Source of the DNA: Isoetes taiwanensis
Lineage: Eukaryota > Streptophyta > Lycopodiopsida > Isoetales > Isoetaceae
Assembly: GCA_021234155.1 (NCBI GenBank)
Contig: JAJEKV010000030.1
Location: 9,466,390-9,530,389 of the forward strand
Direction: 5' to 3'
DNA: 64,000 nt
A model generated the notes under the pieces. The model ran no database searches, was not told where the DNA came from, and saw nothing but the letters and a program-made list of their open reading frames with translations. This document shows, piece after piece, positions 43,432 to 54,450 of the stretch. Positions within the stretch are counted from its first letter, which is position 1. Every line of letters starts with the position of its first letter. Position numbers and translations under genes: made by a program.

Positions 43432-44624
43432 CATGCCTCCAACTCTCTTAAGTCTGCAACAATATAGATTCATCTGATGATAAATTTATAGAAAGAAAGT
43501 ATTTTGTTCTGCAATACATGGGCTAGATTACATTGCTCTCCATGCCAGGAAATCAAATCAGGGCTGGGCATTTCCTTGCAACCATCGCATCCATATCTAA
43601 CTATAAGCTTCCAAAATGAAGTAAAGAGCAAATAGTTATATGTGGACGCCTGCAATTTCTTAAAGCATGTTTGCTTTACAAAGGGCGGTTCTAAACGATT
43701 CAGCTGCCAAAAACAAATGCAGTTTGAGACTGTTGTGCCACATAAAAGAAATAGCCATTATAATTGCATTGAATGCCCAGTTGGTCGTACAGCTCCATTC
43801 TAATAAAACTATATTATTAGTTCAAGGCACCATCCAATCACACATTCAAAGTGATAAACACTCATCAAGTATACCATCTGCTTGCTCCAACATTCTGTAA
43901 TGGCTCCCCTTTGGATCTTAGTAACCTAGGCATACAAGATAATCAATATAATATTCAGCACAAATATGTCCCAACGAACAAGAATCAAATGAATTATCTG
44001 CAAATGTGAAACAAATTTGATTGTCTTCTTAATATGCTATGTGTTAAAATTTCATATCGTCTCCTCCAGGCTTCCGTACTTGCTATACATGTTGAGATTG
44101 CTATACATGCTGAGACATGCACTAGAAACAAGAACATCGCATTGCAACCCAGTAGTAGCAATGTAACAATGCATTTGCTTGCCTTCTTCCATTGCAATGC
44201 AGACATTATTGTGCATGCTCACACGAGGACCATTTAAAAACAATATACATGATGTTGCCTCCACTCTCATTGTCCGGACAACCAAATAAATACAAACACA
44301 ATAGTCACAAACAAGGCATTTATTATATTCACCACCGTAGATATGAGTTTTTGCAATGCATGTTACACTGTTGTTTAATAGTCATAAAACATTGTGCAAT
44401 ATTCCCTGGCAATATTAGTTTGGAGGCCTATTGCATCTGAATTACAATGATAAATTAAAGCAGCTCATCTAAATTACAATGATGAATTAAGTGCATCTAA
44501 ATTTACGAATCCAAGCTTATCTATAGAAGAAGTTCCCTTCGCAGACGAATTTGGAAATGAGAAATTCTGCAATGATTTGCAATGCCCTTAGTAGTGCAAT
44601 GATTTCCGCTTTCTTTTAGTTAGA
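43432..44624. other. AT-rich non-coding stretch
   Basis: Two short direct repeats ('tgctatacatg' at 44090-44112; 'aaattacaatga' at 44438-44480). No gene or RNA recognised. Confidence 0.35.
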
Positions 44625-44779
44625 GAATGCCACGGTTCTATTGCGTAGCAATAGAACCGACATTCCTTGGATGGGGACGCCTCATCTCACATCTTCTATT
44701 TATTCTGCCTCTTCTCCTATTTTCATTCATCGGCGTTCTCTTGAGCTAGTTTCTCCTTCTTCTCTGCCCTACCAGTTTC
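44625..44779 (+). repeat. Element Z left terminal block, copy 1
   Basis: 155 bp, apparently identical to 49926-50080. Contains a perfect 12-bp stem with a GTA loop, followed by a pyrimidine-rich part. Confidence 0.85.
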
Positions 44780-46028
44780 ATTCATCTCTATTCATCTCTC
44801 TTCTAGCTTTGTGTTGGAGACTTATCCCTGCCTAGCTTATTCATGCACGCCTCTTTCGAGCATCTAAAACTTTGTCTTTGCCAAGCATCCAAACCTTTGT
44901 CTTTTGCAACTCAAGCCGCCTAGATCCGAAGCCGGTGTTTTTCTTCAGCGATTTACCTCAAAACACTTCATGGGCTTTTCCCTACGAGGACGGCAAGCGG
45001 TTTGATTGTGCTGGCTTGGATCCGTTCTCTTGGACGCTTGGGTTTTCCGGTTTCGTGAAGATCTGCGGGGTTGTCTCGCTTTGGACATCGATTTGTTGGG
45101 CCAGTTCATCTGCAACATGTCCGGTTAGCTTTTTCCGATTCCTTATTTCTGTCTGAGCGCATTGATCCTGATAGGTAGAGTTCATAATTTTTTGTTTCTG
45201 GACTCCTGCTTGTGCCCCCTTCTTTCTTTGTTTTAATTTGATTCTCGGATTGGGGTCTGACTAATTTTTAGGTTGAAAAAGGATGTCGGTTCTCAAGCCT
45301 GTGGCTACCGGTCTGGTCTGGGTTGCTTTACATCTATGTTTTGCTCCTTTTTTCTCACCTCTTTTTTGCAGAGTTGATCTGGGTGGATGTCCTTAAATTT
45401 TGGCTTCTGTGGAACAAGCAACAGCTATTTCCAGTGATCTGCTTCCTGGCTGATTCACCTCTCTGCAAATCGGCTCACAACCCCTCGCCCAGGCCCCCCC
45501 TTTTTTTTCTGATCAATCCGGACTGTTACTTGTTTTGTGAGAAGTCGATTCTCTGTCAGCCTTTTATCTTTTCGATTTCAAGATTTCCATGGCTGCATCA
45601 TGTTTCTATAGCAAGAACCCCATCGATTTGGTGCTAGGCCGACTCTGTTGCTTGTGGCTTCCCCTTTTTCGAGTCAGACCGGTGAGATTCCCTATCTGTT
45701 CTTCCCTATCGGCCACCACAATCCACGATCGGCCTGCCACTGCAACCAGTTGCCGCCTGTCATCATCCCCTGTTTTTTGGGGATACCCAGAGTCGGTTCC
45801 CCGTGCCCTCCCTGGTTTGGGGGTACCAAGCTCCTGCTACCCTTGGTATTTGTTTTTTGTTTTAATTAGATCTAGGTCTTTTTAGTTCTATGCTTCTGCT
45901 CTTTTTAGATTTGCATTAGGTGGCATTCTTGTTTTCCTCTTAGGTAGGCCCTTGTAGACTCATGTGGCTCTCTGTTCTCAACCTCCTAGATCACTTTCAT
46001 TTTCCTTTATTCTTCCTTCCCGTGTCAC

Positions 46029-46106
46029 CTTATTTGCATGTTTAGAAACTTATGGGGCTTTTTGCTCTTATTTGCATGTTTAGAAACTTATGGGGCTCTT
46101 TGCTCT
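46029..46106 (+). repeat. Short tandem duplication inside element Z
   Basis: The ~39-bp unit 'tttgcatgtttagaaactta' plus 'tggggctttttgctctta' occurs twice in a row. Similar local tandem duplications with decay are seen at 46690-46800 and 47990-48190. Confidence 0.6.
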
Positions 46107-49100
46107 AGTTCTTTGATACCAGTTGTTTATATTGTCCATTGTCTCATCATCTTATTTACAAGTCATTGGGTCTGCTGTCATGGGGTGTTTGTAGTTTTTA
46201 ATTCCACACTTCCACATTATGGGGCCCTCTAAGTCGATTTTTGCTTCATGGCATTTCTTCTGTTGTTTTAGGGTGCTATGCCCATACGACTGTTTAGATT
46301 GCAGGGGTGTCTTTCCTTGTTGGTCGTGCACCAGTATTTGCTAACGGTTGGATATATATTGTTCCCCTTTGGAGACATATGGTTGGAAGGTTTGAGTTTG
46401 CATTGGCACAATCCCATCCATGGAGAGCGTCACATGTCCCTTTCAAAGATGGATGATCCATGGTTCATGATGCTAAGTTTGCAATGGGAGTACAATTTTA
46501 AGTGTGCGGCCGGGAGACATCTCTAGGGTTTGATCAATGGGACTGTAAGTTTTTTATTGTTTGATTTCTTAGATTTTGCCCTTCGATGTTTTTGGTGGAT
46601 TCTTTCGAGCACCATTTGGGGATAAATTTGCTTTTTCTCGTTCACCTGCATGCGAGTTCTAAGTAGGTATGGTTTTATTTTCGTTTTCCTAATGTTGGCC
46701 ATGTTTTTTGTGGAATTTTCGAGAGCAACTTAGGTATGCGTCGTATTTTCGTTTCTTAATGTTGGCCCGTTAATATTTTTGTGGATTCTTTCGAGCACAA
46801 CTGGGACAAATTTGTTTTTTATCATTCACCTGCCACGTTACCTAGGTACATTTCTTGTTATCTCATTTCATTCGTGTGCTTCGTCAGTGCCGAAATTGGC
46901 ATTGGGCGGGTACCGGAATCACAATTTTTGCTTGTCAAACATTGTTTCTTGTCATTAATTTAGCTCACCATGTTGTATACTGCTCCATGGCTAGGTGGTT
47001 CTTTTTCATGTTACTTATGTACGTATCTTTCATAGATCTCGCTGAGGAGGATCGTGATCCTGTAGGAGACTGTTCCTTCGTCTTCTCCTACATTTGCAAA
47101 GTTGTGCATTTAGTTGGAGCCGTGAACCAAAAACGCGCTCGGGAAGTGCTTTTGCATCATTACTTGTTGTATTAGGTTTAACTAGGGTTTGAATTTCTAT
47201 GCCTTCATTTTTGTGGAAGTATATTTGGTAGGTGATATTCATATCCTCGATTCTGAGTTTCATTTGTGTACTTCTTTTGGCTTTCAATGTTTGCACAGTA
47301 TAGGAGGCTTATTTTGATCATATGCATTGGGTGGATAATGCTTATACTGCAAAGTTTCTTTGTGCCTTGGGCATTTTTTGTGGTTTCATCGGATGCATTC
47401 TTCTTCTCTAGAAATGTATGGGCATTGATTCGTTCTTAGCATTGGTTTCTTATTGGGTTTCTTTTGAAGTCTAGTGCCGCGTTTGAAATATTTGCTATAT
47501 GGTTCGTGGACTTTGTTGTTCCAATCATCCTACATCTTTATGTTCTTTTCAAGATTTCTTAAGCAGGCCTTGGGGATCTTTCATGGTTTATGGTGTTGTA
47601 TCCCGTGGTGCTTCTTTGTTTCTGATACCCCCTTATGGTCTGTTCCTTTCTTAGCATGCTCATCTCTACGTCAACTGTGAATTTAGTCTAGTTGATCATA
47701 TAGATTTCATTTCGGTTTTTTGCTTGATGAGTTCCTTTTCACCCCGGCACCTTCGATGAACCATTGTCCCATTGGATTTGCTTATATTTGCTCCAGGTTT
47801 CATAACTTCTTTTGACCCCTTCGTACATGGAGACCACAATCATTTATTCAGTCATATGCTTTAGGTGGACTTTGCTTCACATAAACAATGATTCCTTTGT
47901 GCCAATTGCCTTAGGTTGGTCCTCTACCTCCGTTTATACCCTTGTTCTAGTTGTTTCACTCGACATCTTTTGCATTCCATTACTATGTTTTTGTCTTGGT
48001 ATGACAGTTGTCTGTTGCTCTAAGTTACCCAACTTGTTGCTTGCTGTCGGTTTTCCATTACTCTGTTCTCGATTCCTATGTTGTTTTTCCTTACTATGTT
48101 TTCGATTACTATGTCGGTTTCTATTACTATATTTTGTTCTTGTATGGCAGTTGTGTGTTGCTCTAGGTTACTTCACTTTGTTGCTTGATGTTGTTTTTTC
48201 CGTTATTTCCTACTCGATGAAATGGTTTCGTTTTATTGGTCTATCCGCTCGCTATTGCTTCTTCTATCTCATTTGTTATTTAGCCTCGTTTGCTCATTTA
48301 TTCCCATTATTTTTGTTTTTTGAAGTACATTAACTTCGGCTTCACATAGACAACTGATCTCTTGGTGCTATTTGCCTGTTGTTGGTCCCCTTAGCTCCTT
48401 TTGTGCCATTGTTCTAATTGTTCCACTTAATGTCTTTTGCGAATCTTTCTCATGCTTAGTCCGTTTTATCACAGTTGTCCTTTTGCTCTATATTTACTCT
48501 GCTTCATTGCTTGATATCCTTATTCCAGTTATTCCTTTAAACTTATTTTTTCAATTTGGTCCATCCACTCACCATTGCTTCTCTTCTCCTTTTGTTCTTT
48601 AGCCTAGTTTGCTCAATTTTTTCCATGATTTCAAGTTTCTCAAGTACTTTATGCCTTTATTTTCGTTTATTCAGATTTGTTAGTAGGTTTATATATTTCT
48701 AGGCATTTTTCTTTTGTCAGGCAGTCTTTCTTTGGCCCCTTTTTAGTCCAATTTTTTATGTTTCGTGTTTTTTCGCATGAGCCTTTATTCTCTCCAATTT
48801 GTTCCGCTTGCTCCATATGTCCCATTAGCCTCATCTGTGCATTCTGTTTCATTTTGTTCCGGTGATCCTTGTGGACTTGTTTCAGCCATTCTTTATTCCA
48901 CATTTTTCAATCTATTTTTTGTTGATTTCTTTTTGCTCCTCATTATCTCTGTAGCTCCATTTTGATATCATTTCTCTATTTTGTTGTGTTTACATTGTTT
49001 TCTTCATTCAGTTTCTTTGGCTTGTTGTTTTTCGTTCAACTTTGTTGACATTATTACTCCTTAGTTCCTTCTTTGTTTTCTTTGACTTCTTGTTACCTTT

Positions 49101-49890
49101 CTATTTAGCTTTGTTCGGTTTTTATAGTTTTTGTTAGTGTAGTGGTTTACTGGTACATTAGTCATTTGATATTTTTTTTGTTGATGTCGTCATAATCGTG
49201 GCTTTGTCTGCGGGTTTCCCAGAAGTTCCTTTCCCCATTTCATGCTGCATTGTCCTATTGTGTCCTTCACTTTTAGCCTCCCGAATCCAGTGCCATTGTA
49301 TCTTTCATTTTTTCCTACTGTTCGCATTCCGTCTTTTCTTGCTCATTCTACCGTTGCTTCATTGTCTTAGCCTTCTATTTATTTCCTTTTTGCTCTATTT
49401 TTCTTGGTCTCCTTTTCCTCCGATTTACTTAGTTGTCGTGATTGCTCTTTCGCTCTCTAGTGGTCTTCTCTTCGGTACTCTGGAAGTCCTTGCTTGCCCC
49501 TTCTGCCTTGTTTACTCCATTGCTTGCTCATTCTACTTCATTGCTCCTTCGTCTCTATCGTCTCTTTATCCCTGTTTTTCGCTATTTTTCTTGGTTTCTT
49601 CTTCTCATTCCATTTTCTCTGGTTGCCTTGGTTGCTCCTTGCTCTCAACGAGCCTTTTCCTTCGATACTCTAGTACTTCTTACTTGCTCCTTCTGTCCAT
49701 GTTGTCTCGTTGCTCTGTTATCTTGTTGCCTCTTTGCCCCTTTGATATCTATTAGATCATCTGTTCCACGATTTACCACTCCGATCTTGTCTTTTAGCCA
49801 TCCTATCTTCCATTTCTTCACTTCTTTTTCGTCTTTTTTCCTTCGGTCAGCCTAGTTTGCATTATTCTCTTAGGGTAGATTCCTCTTCTA

Positions 49891-49976
49891 TCGGCCACTT
49901 GGTTGTGTCATAGGACCCATCCTAGGAATGCCACGGTTCTATTGCGTAGCAATAGAACCGACATTCCTTGGATGGG
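49891..49976. repeat. Element Z copy junction with long imperfect palindrome
   Basis: Arms of about 30 bases (49916-49945 and 49949-49976) around a GTA loop, formed by the end of copy 1 meeting the start of copy 2. Two small asymmetries, at CCTAGG/CCTTGG and TGCCACGG/CCGACA. Confidence 0.8.
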
Positions 49977-50080
49977 GACGCCTCATCTCACATCTTCTAT
50001 TTATTCTGCCTCTTCTCCTATTTTCATTCATCGGCGTTCTCTTGAGCTAGTTTCTCCTTCTTCTCTGCCCTACCAGTTTC
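49926..50080 (+). repeat. Element Z left terminal block, copy 2
   Basis: Second copy of the 155-bp block; downstream sequence diverges from copy 1 at once (44780 against 50081). Confidence 0.85.
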
Positions 50081-50184
50081 CCTCACCCTCCCTCCCTTGA
50101 TTCTCTGGCGGAATAGTTGGATTTTACTTATCTTTGTTTGCTCACTAATGCGGTCTTGGGACCTACATATTTGCTTATTCATTT

Positions 50185-50595
50185 CTTTTCCGGCATGGCA
50201 TTGTCACCTCTGAGACAATAGTTATTTGCGTTTTCTTTGGTTTTCATCTAGCTTCCCTCATCTCCTTCTTTGGTTGACCATCTTTAATACTTCTCGGGTC
50301 GCTCTGCAGCCACTGGCACTCCCCATGTTGTCTTTTCGATGTTCTTTGCAAGTGCATATCTTCTTATATTTTATTTCTCTCGGCATGGCGCTATAGCCTC
50401 CGAGGCATTCATCTTTTTCATGTTCTCTCGGCGTGGCATAGTAGCCTCCGAGGCATACTTATCATTCTTTCTCGGTGGCATTTGTAGCCTCGAGTACTTG
50501 TTATTTCATTTTCTCCTCGGTGGTATTTGTAGCCTCGAGAGTACTTGTTATTTCATTTTCTCCTCGGCGTGGTATTTGTAGCCTCGGGCGGCACT
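50185..50595 (+). repeat. Tandem CTCGG...CCGAG units inside element Z copy 2
   Basis: Six degenerate ~35-60-bp units such as 'ctcggcgtggcatagtagcc' followed by 'tccgaggcat'. Each has short complementary ends CTCGG/CCGAG in the better copies; later units lose a base or two. Confidence 0.6.
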
Positions 50596-51483
50596 AATCG
50601 GTTGTTTTTTCGCGATGGTCATTTCCGGGACGGTTCCCGATTGGTCGGTGTTGTTTTCTTACTTCGGCGCCTGGAGCCTCAGGAGTCTTCTTGCCCTATG
50701 GCATCTAACTCATTGACGGGTTATTTTTTCTTTCAGCCTTGTTTTGCGGGATTGTTTAAGGTCTTGTGGTAGCCATTGTCGTGGGGGTCGTGCTTCAACT
50801 ATTTGCTTGGATTTCCTTAAAAAACCTAAGAAGGCGTGGTTCTTCTTCTTCAGATGAGGAAGCGATCCAGGGTCTTCTCACCTTTGCATCGACCAAGTGG
50901 CGGATAAAACCATCTTTTTTGTTGCATTCTTCAGTATCATCATGCTCTCGATGATTGTCTAGTTTCGGAGCATTTAAAGTTCTATTTCCAAATTTATCTA
51001 TCCCTAGTGAGGGATCCAATTGTACTCAATTTTTTACAAAGCTCAATGAGAACACCACTCGGCCACTTGGTTGTGTCATAGGACCCATCCTAGGAATGGG
51101 TCCATATATAGAGGGCTACTCGTGGTCTTTGAATTGAATATAGACTACATTCGGAATGGAACTCATGTACAAAACTTGATCATGGACAACCTTCCTCGGA
51201 AAGATCATGTATAAGCTCTAGCTTATAGTCTTCTCACAGAACATAATATTAAACAATATATATCTGGTCCTTTCCATGTTCAAAAGCTGATGCAACAAAA
51301 AGAATACAGTCTGCCTATTTCAGTTGGTCATCTGTCTACCAGTTGTTGCATTTATTCCAGGTAAACTCTACCTTCCACAAGATCTATCTATGTTTATCTT
51401 TTAAGATCTTTCTAATGCACAAGATAGCCACAAGCGTAATGGCAAACTGAGAAAACAATGAATCAATGGCAGCATGAACATAC

Positions 51484-51600
51484 CGTTAACTGATCTTGAA
51501 GCCTCATGCAAAATTTGGGAACCCACTACCCCGCCAGCATTAGTAACATTAGCATCACTGCTTCCAGTTCGTCTCAGTCCTGGCTCTGGCATGATAAGAA
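51484..51600 (-). pseudogene. Exon-like block of 117 bases, unrecognised
   Basis: The minus strand has TTGGCAG in front and GGTATG behind, phase 1 at both ends, and an open frame reading LIMPEPGLRRTGSSDANVTN then AGGVVGSQILHEASRSVN. Composition is that of a real protein. No neighbouring exon could be joined. The family is not recognised; function unknown. Confidence 0.35.
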
Positions 51601-53296
51601 CTGCCAATATGATAAGAGAGAATGGGTTAAGAAAACACTGATCAGTAAGAAAATAACCTGGATTGTTTCTGCCTCAGGCGTTCCTCCATTCAATCGCTAC
51701 ATGCCCAATTCTCGAATTTGCACTAAAGCAAAGGTCGAAAGTCCCTTTGGCACCTACTACCTTTTTTGTTTGCTGATAAAGAAATATGGCAGAACTGGAT
51801 CCAACTGTATGAAGCTACCCAGAGCATCTTCTCTTTCATATCCTGCCCAGAGTAAGCCTCCCTTCTTGCCTCAGTCTGGGTTCTGTTTGCAAAGAATGAA
51901 AAACCTTCACTACCCTCATCTGCCCTCGTTATATCTTAGAACCACGATATGATGGGTGCCCCCAATCATATAAATCTCAAGCGTATCATCCCATGGCCTC
52001 GCCGAAATGCTCCTTGGATGCTCGCCCGAGATGTGCTTTTTTCCTTCACAAGCAACTCCTTAAAGAAAACCCTAGAGTATAAGGACTCATCGTTTGCATG
52101 CATATTTAAAAAGAAAAACAAGGACAAAAATAATATGGGACAAAAGATAGTGGGCTAAACCATAGAGATGTGATATCAAAATATGTGAATATGGCGTGCA
52201 CTCTAGATGTATGCATTAGCACATCGATTTGAATATGCAACAAAATCATAGCAAAACCATATTGAAAAACGTATAAAAATACAAAAGAAACCCCCTGTTA
52301 TTATGCTGGATATTTAAGCTCTAAGTGTGTTTATCATATTGCATAAGACTTTGATTAATTCTAGAAAATACATGGTTACTTATTAGTTACATAATCTTTG
52401 ATCGATATAATTATTTTCTATGTAGATATAAGTGGGGTGCATCATTCATTACCCTTGTGAAACTTATAGATGGGCTTTATTATAGTAATGCAACATATTT
52501 TATTTATCTGGATTCTGTATATGAAATTGTTTAGTTAATATTGAATTTACTATAAGTTATGAATGCCTCGAGAAATCAATTTGCATTATAGCTCTTATAG
52601 TTAACAACTCATAGCCAAAATAATTAAGTCAAAACTTGTAACGAAAAGAGAGAAATTATTCCCCAACTTCGAGCAGCTTTTTTGATCAAAATGGAATTTA
52701 ACGACTTCAACTGGTGTCAAATGATAGCCTCCAAATATAGAAATATGCAACTCAATGTATTTTATTATCAAACAACAACTACTCTCAATTTTAGCAGTTT
52801 GGACCCCTTCATGGTAGGAGAATGAGGCGTTCTTTGTTTGGAAAATTGCCGGTTTGTCTAAAGTTTGAACAATTAAAATGGTCTCCTTGACAATTCTAGT
52901 GTAAGAAGTAATTCCATCCTAAGAAGTAGAGTGCTAGCTGCATCACCAGGGGCATCACTCTTAGTGTCACCATCCTATCATCACCATGCTAGATCTCGTC
53001 TCTGTAATACTTATCCTATCCTATCTTATCCTATTCACTAGATAGGGGATGAAATCCCCACAACTTGAACAAACCAAGCACGTTCTAGATAAAAGGTCTA
53101 CCACGCTAGAGATCATCACTTATAAAATCCCTAGCCACACCCAACAAGACAACATGTTTAGCAGAACGAGAGGTCAATCATCCCAATTCTATTCCAGGTA
53201 AAGCACGCTTAACTTCACTTCAGCCACGTTACGAGATCTCTACCAACTTCCCTCCTCTCTTTTTTTGTAGTTTATGTATTGCTTTTCTTTTTATTA
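51601..53296. other. AT-rich non-coding stretch
   Basis: The 148-codon plus ORF 51506-51952 overlaps the exon-like block on the other strand and shows no domain. A TATCC-type run lies at about 53003-53030. No gene supported. Confidence 0.35.
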
Positions 53297-53853
53297 CATT
53301 AGAGGAAAAATGAGATCACATTTTGTCCCATTAAGGGATGCTTAAAATGCCATGTCAGCTTTTTAAATTGTCCAATAAGAGAAGAGCTCCAGTATATCTC
53401 ATTCCAGTATTATGTGGCAGCCTGTAATTAATGCAGTTGCAACTAACTTCTGTAGTATCATTTTTTCATTATAACTTTTGATCCAGGACTCCGATTCAAA
53501 AACTTTTTGTAGCAATGGGTTCGTCTTCACAAGATCTATCTTGTGATAACCCATTCATACATCTTTTACGATATAAATATATAAGAAATAAGCAAAAAAT
53601 CATATTTTTTCAAGGTTAACGCATATTACCATTTTGAAATACATCATAACCATATATCATTGGAAAGATCTTTTCATTCCGCATCTAATGCAACAAACGC
53701 CGCAACATTTTGACAAGTGGATCAAAAGTTATGGGGGAAAAACAACAACAATGAAGTTGTTGGTCTTTGCGATTAATTGCGATTAATAGAGGGTAGCCAT
53801 TTCATTGGAGGATTCTTATGGGGATGAAATGAGATCTCAAATTTCCTCTAATG
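53297..53853. mobile_element. Inverted-repeat element (557 bp), nested arms
   Basis: Outer arms CATTAGAGGAAAAATGAGAT (53297 on) and its diverged complement ending at 53853 pair over ~43 bp. A second perfect 15-bp pair ATAACTTTTGATCCA / TGGATCAAAAGTTAT lies inside (about 53472 and 53717). No ORF, so it is a MITE or foldback remnant. I could not find a convincing target duplication, so the superfamily is open. Confidence 0.55.
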
Positions 53854-54063
53854 GGACATCAGCCCTATAAATCTGAGAACTTCCACCTCATCAAAATAAG
53901 ACATGCCATAAGCTATATTAATACGATCGTGATCCTTTTTAAATCTACGAGTAGGGAAATTAGAAAAGATAGAAAAATAGGTCATTTAAGATTACTTGGA
54001 GTGCTTCGAAAGCAAAGGCTCGTTGAAAATCACGTTATATTTCATGATTGCATATTATGATCA

Positions 54064-54427
54064 TGCTAATTCAAAGGTTAGTTACTAGCTAACCTAGTAA
54101 AGACACTCAAACATTTTTATAGAAGGAGACCTAAACCATTTAACCGAAAGCGGTTAAATAAAATCAAATCCAGTTGCAACACATTCCCATGAGTTCTTAT
54201 GGTATTTTGATTTGATAAGAAAGATATATAGCTATATTGTAGCAACCTATTTGAAGAGTCAACCGTGCAACAGGATCACGGGCAATCACTTTGCTACAGT
54301 TATTGTTTCAAAACCATTGAATTATTTTTGATATTTCATATAGAGGGAACCTTAGATACCCTTGTAACTTAATGAAGTTCTCTTTGCATCTTGAATTTGA
54401 TCTAACAAACTAGATCTTATTTCTTCA
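54064..54427 (+). repeat. 5' LTR of copia E4
   Basis: TG...CA ends, followed by four T and the primer site. Shared with the 3' LTR: 'ggttagt(t/a)actagctaac', 'gaagagtcaacc', 'gatatttcatatagaggga'. Confidence 0.65.
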
Positions 54428-54431
54428 TTTT

Positions 54432-54443
54432 TGGTATTAGAGC
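54432..54443 (+). promoter_or_regulatory. Primer-binding site of copia E4
   Basis: TGGTATTAGAGC: the initiator tRNA-Met complement TGGTATCAGAGC with one C to T change. Confidence 0.75.
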
Positions 54444-54450
54444 AAGAAGA

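Larger units (their letters stand above)
44625..51098 (+). mobile_element. Element Z: tandem pair of an unidentified element with palindromic ends
   Basis: Copy 1 44625-49930 and copy 2 49926-51098 begin with the same 155 bp (44625-44779 and 49926-50080) and end with the same 40 bp (49891-49930 and 51059-51098). GAATG stands at all three boundaries. The start is a hairpin (CGGTTCTATTGC / GCAATAGAACCG, 3-base loop); the end ...CCCATCCTAG is complementary to CATTCCTTGGATGGG just inside the start. Copy 2 is about 4.1 kb shorter, so it is an internally deleted relative. The interior of copy 1 is strongly pyrimidine-rich on the plus strand and has no recognisable protein; the many ORFs (e.g. 47812-48333, 49198-49755) are Phe/Leu/Ser/Cys-rich products of that bias. 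Confidence 0.55.

Noticed and set aside
47812-49855. Long plus-strand ORFs (173, 185 and 137 codons) in a row
   Set aside because: Composition is almost only F, L, S, C, V, P from a T/C-rich strand; no Met-context, domain or splice logic. Looks like membrane protein only because of base bias.
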